35,332 nt of DNA from an uncultured Saprospiraceae bacterium. GTDB lineage: Bacteria > Bacteroidota > Bacteroidia > Chitinophagales > Saprospiraceae. A program made the translations under genes and the position numbers. Shown here one piece after another: positions 32,470 to 35,332 of this stretch; position 1 is the first letter of the stretch, and every line of letters begins with the position of its first letter. The DNA lies in NCBI GenBank assembly GCA_937930815.1, contig CALHBQ010000530.1, positions 1 to 35,332 on the forward strand, written 5' to 3'. The notes beneath the pieces are model-generated. The model searched no databases. It was not told the DNA's origin and worked only from the letters and a program-made list of their open reading frames with translations.

Positions 32470-33116
32470 TATTTTTGGAGATCAGTTTCTTCAATTTTTA
32501 ATGCAAATTTATTGATGCCACCCACGGGGCTTTCTCTCATGAATTGTTTTAAAACAAACTCATAACCACCTACTTCTTGAAAGTATATTTGCTGTTGGAG
32601 CGGAATTAATAAAGTGCAATTTTCACTGCCACAATCCCCTAACCATGCGCCATACTTATTTGCCAATTCCAATGAGATGACTTGTACATCTCTTTTTTTA
32701 GAAGGAAATAAGGTAGCTATCTGTACATATAGATTCTGATGACGATAGGCCATCGAGTGGTCGATTTCTAAATTCAGATTATAAACCTTACTTGTATCTG
32801 TTACTTCAAACTGGAAGGATAGAGAATCAGCATAAGTCCAATTGGAATCGACAATCGGTTTTTCTTCGTCGAATATGTAGTTTGGGCCGCAACTACATAA
32901 GAACGAAGTGAAAATAAGTAGAACGCTAAGATCAAGAATATTGCTAATGTTAGACCTTACTTGTCCCCCTTTGGAGGGGGATAAAGGGGGTGGACTTTTT
33001 AAGTATTGTGGAATATTCCACCCTCTGCTTATCGGCATCTCCCTCCAAAGGGAGACAAGTAACTCTTGGAATCTGTAAAGAAAAAAACATATCACTCTGC
33101 TCATTGATTTTGTCAT
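32469..33116 (-). CDS. gldH: Gliding-motility lipoprotein GldH, N-terminus extended by a repeat
   Basis: GldH is a lipoprotein needed for gliding and T9SS function in Bacteroidota. The mature part NYIFDEEKPIVDSNWTYADSLSFQFEVTD, then YNLNLEIDHSMAYRHQNLYVQI, LANKYGAWLGDCGS, and the ending FMRESPVGGINKFALKIE, fit GldH. The lipid-modified Cys is probably residue 76 (SFLCSC). The frame runs upstream to an ATG at 33116, directly after a TATTTTTA promoter box, but residues 19-53 are encoded by a 102-bp palindromic repeat. So either the protein carries an odd 58-residue N-terminal stretch before its hydrophobic signal, or translation begins at a non-ATG codon after the repeat. Confidence 0.8.
   Translation of the reverse strand: MTKSMSRVICFFLYRFQELLVSLWREMPISRGWNIPQYLKSPPPLSPSKGGQVRSNISNILDLSVLLIFTSFLCSCGPNYIFDEEKPIVDSNWTYADSLSFQFEVTDTSKVYNLNLEIDHSMAYRHQNLYVQIATLFPSKKRDVQVISLELANKYGAWLGDCGSENCTLLIPLQQQIYFQEVGGYEFVLKQFMRESPVGGINKFALKIEETDLQK
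32959..33060. repeat. 102-bp palindromic repeat inside the gldH reading frame
   Basis: Ends ACTTGTC (32959-32965) and GACAAGT (33054-33060). The arms CCCCTTTGGAGGGG and CTCCCTCCAAAGGGAG are near copies in inverted orientation, with GTGGAATATTCCAC (33008-33021) near the middle. The length is exactly 34 codons, so the gldH frame stays open across it. The CCCTTTGGAGGG word is a common type of intergenic repeat in Bacteroidota genomes, to my knowledge. Confidence 0.75.
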
Positions 33117-33122
33117 TTTGGG

Positions 33123-33130
33123 TAAAAATA
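33123..33130 (-). promoter_or_regulatory. Candidate -7 box for gldH
   Basis: Minus-strand TATTTTTA, one mismatch from TAnnTTTG, 6 nt before the ATG at 33116. It implies a leaderless start and supports 33116 as the original gldH start. Confidence 0.4.
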
Positions 33131-33131
33131 G

Positions 33132-33165
33132 ACCATCCCGAACTTCTTACGAAATTCGGGATGGT
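33132..33165 (-). terminator. Terminator downstream of grpE-dnaJ
   Basis: 11-bp stem ACCATCCCGAA / TTCGGGATGGT with an inner TTC/GAA pair. On the minus strand it is followed by CTATTTTTA. It separates dnaJ from gldH. Confidence 0.85.
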
Positions 33166-33188
33166 TTAGTATTGATATTATAGAATAA

Positions 33189-33268
33189 GATCTTTGCTCA
33201 TGTGCTCCTCGGCACTTCGACTGCGCTCAGCACAGCGCTTCGCTCGGAGTACACATAGTGGAGGTCTT
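33189..33268. repeat. Palindromic repeat containing CTTCGACTGCGCTCAGCACAG
   Basis: Left AAGATCTTTGCTCATGTGCTCC is mirrored imperfectly by GGAGTACACATAGTGGAGGTCTT on the right, enclosing the GC-rich CTTCGACTGCGCTCAG and CGCTTCGCTCGG. About 80 bp, ending at the base before the dnaJ stop codon. The CTTCGACTGCGCTCAG word is, to my knowledge, a widespread intergenic repeat in Bacteroidota. Confidence 0.7.
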
Positions 33269-34441
33269 TTAATTAAAGAAATCCTTCATCCTATCAAAGA
33301 AAGTTCTATCTCCTTTTTCTGGGTTTGGGTGGAAGTTTGGCATTTCGCGCATCTTTTCCAATATCTTTTTCTCTTCAGAAGTAAGTTCCTTTGGTGTCCA
33401 AATGTTTACATTGATGAGCTGATCACCTTTGCTATAACTTTGAACAGATGGCAATCCTTTTTCGCGTAAGCGGAACATCTTGCCTGCCTGTGTACCTGGT
33501 GGAACTTTGATTTTTACTTTACCATCGAGCGTTGGTACTTCAATCGAAGTTCCAAGTGCAGCATCAGCGAAATTGAGGTATAGTTCATAAATCACATTGT
33601 CGCCATTTCTAACAAAATGATCATGTGGTTTTTCCTCAATACTTATCAACAAATCTCCAGATGGGCCACCTTTGCTTCCTGAATTCCCATTGCCAGACAT
33701 TGATAATTGCATACCTTCTGCAACACCTGCTGGAATTTCAATTTCAATCAATTCATCTGAATAATTTCTACCATCACCTCGACAAGTGCCACATTTTGCA
33801 GTAATCTGACTTCCAGATCCTTGACAAGTTGGGCAAGCACCTGTGGTTTGCATTTGACCAAGGAAAGTAGTTCTCACCTGACGAACGACACCTGCACCTT
33901 TACAAGTACCACAAGTTTGCACAGAGCCAGAATCTTTTGCGCCACTTCCGCTACAAGTGCCACACTCTACCTGCTTTTTAACTTTGATTTTTTTATTGAC
34001 ACCAGTGGCAATCTCCTCCATCGTCAATTTGACTTTGATACGAAGGTTAGAACCTCGCTGGCCTCTCGCTCTTCTTCGTCCGCCACCTCTTGCTCCACCA
34101 GCACCGCCGAAGAAATCACCAAAAGGTGAATCATCTCCAAAGACACCGCCAAACTGAGAAAAAATATCTTCCATTGTCATGCCTCCTCGACCGCCTCCGC
34201 TGAAGCCGCCACCTTGTCCCATACCAGCATGTCCAAAGCGATCATATCTCGCTTTCTTTTGGTCATCGCTCAAAACCTCATACGCCTCTGCCGCTTCTTT
34301 GAACTTATCCTCTGCTGCTTTATTATCTGGATTTTTATCCGGATGATACTTCATGGCTACCTTTCGGTAGGCCTTTTTTATCGTATTCGCATCAGCAGAT
34401 TTGTCGACGCCCAATATTTCGTAATAATCTCTTTTTGCCAT
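33269..34441 (-). CDS. dnaJ: Chaperone DnaJ
   Basis: Hsp40 co-chaperone that stimulates DnaK ATPase and delivers substrates. The 390-residue protein has a J domain at 1-70 with HPD at 33-35, a Gly/Phe-rich segment at 75-135, a zinc-binding region with four CxxCxGxG repeats ([32 protein letters not shown]) at about 160-225, and the C-terminal substrate-binding domains. Class I DnaJ. It starts 2 bp after the grpE stop, so grpE-dnaJ form one operon. dnaK is not in this window. Confidence 0.97.
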   Translation of the reverse strand: MAKRDYYEILGVDKSADANTIKKAYRKVAMKYHPDKNPDNKAAEDKFKEAAEAYEVLSDDQKKARYDRFGHAGMGQGGGFSGGGRGGMTMEDIFSQFGGVFGDDSPFGDFFGGAGGARGGGRRRARGQRGSNLRIKVKLTMEEIATGVNKKIKVKKQVECGTCSGSGAKDSGSVQTCGTCKGAGVVRQVRTTFLGQMQTTGACPTCQGSGSQITAKCGTCRGDGRNYSDELIEIEIPAGVAEGMQLSMSGNGNSGSKGGPSGDLLISIEEKPHDHFVRNGDNVIYELYLNFADAALGTSIEVPTLDGKVKIKVPPGTQAGKMFRLREKGLPSVQSYSKGDQLINVNIWTPKELTSEEKKILEKMREMPNFHPNPEKGDRTFFDRMKDFFN

Positions 34442-34443
34442 AA

Positions 34444-35040
34444 TTATTTACCAACCACGACTTTCGCGTGACGGATTATTTTTTCATTTAAGAAATAGCC
34501 CTTCTCAGTCGTATCTATAATTTTACCCTTCATCTCCTCTGTTGGGGCAGGTATTTCAGCAATTGCTTCATGCAATTCAGGATCGAAAACTTCGCCTGTT
34601 GACTCCATAGCTTTTAAGCCTTTTGTAGATAATACGCCAACGAATTTATTATACACCAACTGAACACCTTCTGAAAAGCCTTCACTGTTTTCGCTGCTTT
34701 CTGCGGCATTTTTTGCTCTGTCAAAATCGTCCATTACTGGCAACATTGCTGACAAGGTGTCCCTTGCAGCAGTGCTCAATAAATCCAATTTTTCTCTACG
34801 GCTTCTTTTTTTGAAATTTTCGAACTCTGCATAGATTCGCAAATATTTATCTTTTTGCTCTTCTACGTCCGATTTTAATTGACTTACTTCATCAATCTCC
34901 GTTGTTTCTTCCTCTGTAACTTCTTGATTTTCAGCAGTTTCTGCTGCATCTACTTGTTCTTCAACGGAATCAACTTGTGGCTTTTCGCCTTTACTTTTAT
35001 TTTCTTTTTTCGACTTTTTACTCATTTTCCAAAAAGACAT
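34444..35040 (-). CDS. grpE: Nucleotide exchange factor GrpE
   Basis: Exchanges ADP for ATP on DnaK. The 198-residue protein has an acidic low-complexity start (about 20-55), a long coiled-coil helix ([36 protein letters not shown]), and the C-terminal beta domain with [47 protein letters not shown] and [25 protein letters not shown]. The start could be Met1 (35040) or Met6 (35025); both ATGs are close together. It is first in an operon with dnaJ, and repeated GTCATTTTG words just upstream may be heat-shock control sites. Confidence 0.96.
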   Translation of the reverse strand: MSFWKMSKKSKKENKSKGEKPQVDSVEEQVDAAETAENQEVTEEETTEIDEVSQLKSDVEEQKDKYLRIYAEFENFKKRSRREKLDLLSTAARDTLSAMLPVMDDFDRAKNAAESSENSEGFSEGVQLVYNKFVGVLSTKGLKAMESTGEVFDPELHEAIAEIPAPTEEMKGKIIDTTEKGYFLNEKIIRHAKVVVGK

Positions 35041-35072
35041 TTATGATTTTATTGAATAAAGTATCAATCTGT

Positions 35073-35110
35073 CTGCCATGTCATTTTGGAAGGTCATTTT
35101 GTCAGGCATG
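35073..35110 (-). promoter_or_regulatory. Repeated GTCATTTTG motif upstream of grpE
   Basis: GTCATTTTG occurs at 35080-35088 and 35093-35101 (13-bp period), flanked by CTGCCATG and CAGGCATG. A -7-like TACTTTAT lies closer to grpE. Position fits an operator or -33 region for heat-shock control; this is inference. Confidence 0.4.
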
Positions 35111-35185
35111 GTTTAGGGTAGGAGAGGGTGAATAAAATCTGAGTTTGATTTTATTGGAAAGCGCATCTTTTTAGTTTGGTGAAGC

Positions 35186-35332
35186 TCATTTCAAAATCGC
35201 CGCTCCAACACTACACTCCAAACATCGCTTCTTATTACAATACTCATTTTTTAATTGCAGTAAAGCCTGAGTTTGCGCAGCTGATTCAGGCTTTACTCCT
35301 AAGTTTTTCCAACCATCAATAATTGAATTCTT
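35186..35332 (-). CDS. DUF2851 family protein, C-terminal fragment
   Basis: The frame is open from the right edge of the window; only the last 48 residues are visible. It reads ...LLQLKNEYCNKKRCLECSVGAAILK then stop. The ending with four Cys (CNKKRCLEC) is characteristic of the C-terminus of DUF2851 proteins in Bacteroidota. It is upstream of grpE on the same strand but separated by 145 bp containing the candidate grpE control region. Too short for more than the family call. Confidence 0.7.
   Translation of the reverse strand, partial: KNSIIDGWKNLGVKPESAAQTQALLQLKNEYCNKKRCLECSVGAAILK

Noticed and set aside
1-35332. tRNA or rRNA genes
   Set aside because: I looked in the intergenic gaps for cloverleaf signatures such as a GGTTCGAATCC T-arm and found none; this is by eye, so a tRNA scan would be decisive.

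Overview
This window is about 35 kb of an AT-rich chromosome from a member of the Bacteroidota, possibly the Saprospiria or a related lineage; that finer placement is inference. The evidence is a type IX secretion sorting domain (22641-24014), a gliding-motility lipoprotein of the GldH type, an Rpb6-like RNA polymerase omega subunit, a bifunctional ThrA, DUF2851 and DUF3137 proteins, and many -7 boxes of the Bacteroidota form TAnnTTTG. It is mostly ordinary chromosome. I see no rRNA, tRNA, CRISPR array, prophage or transposase gene.

Layout. 1-3957: the end of a subtilisin-like protease, an LRR-like protein, alanine dehydrogenase, TsaE and an outer-membrane barrel protein. 4253-8366: a lipoprotein, an ECF sigma factor, an XRE regulator, an M29 aminopeptidase and a possible inactive exonuclease-fold protein. 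8636-10756: a compact four-gene operon encoding a coiled-coil protein, a coiled-coil protein with a longin/roadblock-like domain, a Ras/Rab-like small GTPase and a PAS-like protein. 10751-17068: purD, a lipoprotein amidohydrolase, a PIN/NYN-like protein, frr and a DUF819 membrane protein. 17257-24495: an AAA/DUF234 ATPase with a duplicated palindrome in front of it, thrB and thrA, a T9SS cargo protein and a DUF2846 lipoprotein. 24706-30881: a small membrane protein, alkaline phosphatase, lpxK, DUF3137, bamD-rpoZ and a second ECF sigma factor. 30958-35332: a DUF5691 protein, gldH, dnaJ-grpE and the end of a DUF2851 gene.

The most unusual non-coding content is a set of palindromic elements, mostly about 80-160 bp long, packed into gene-gene gaps, often touching a stop codon or lying just upstream of the next start codon. 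Two of them (161 and 162 bp) flank thrA, share a TTGTTTAAAG terminus, are imperfect palindromes along their whole length and have a hairpin exactly at the centre. Another, exactly 102 bp long (34 codons), lies in frame inside the 5' end of gldH. The best candidate for a little-described protein system is the small-GTPase operon: its switch has Glu at the position of Ras Gln61, and its neighbours look like a sensor, a scaffold and a GTPase-binding partner.
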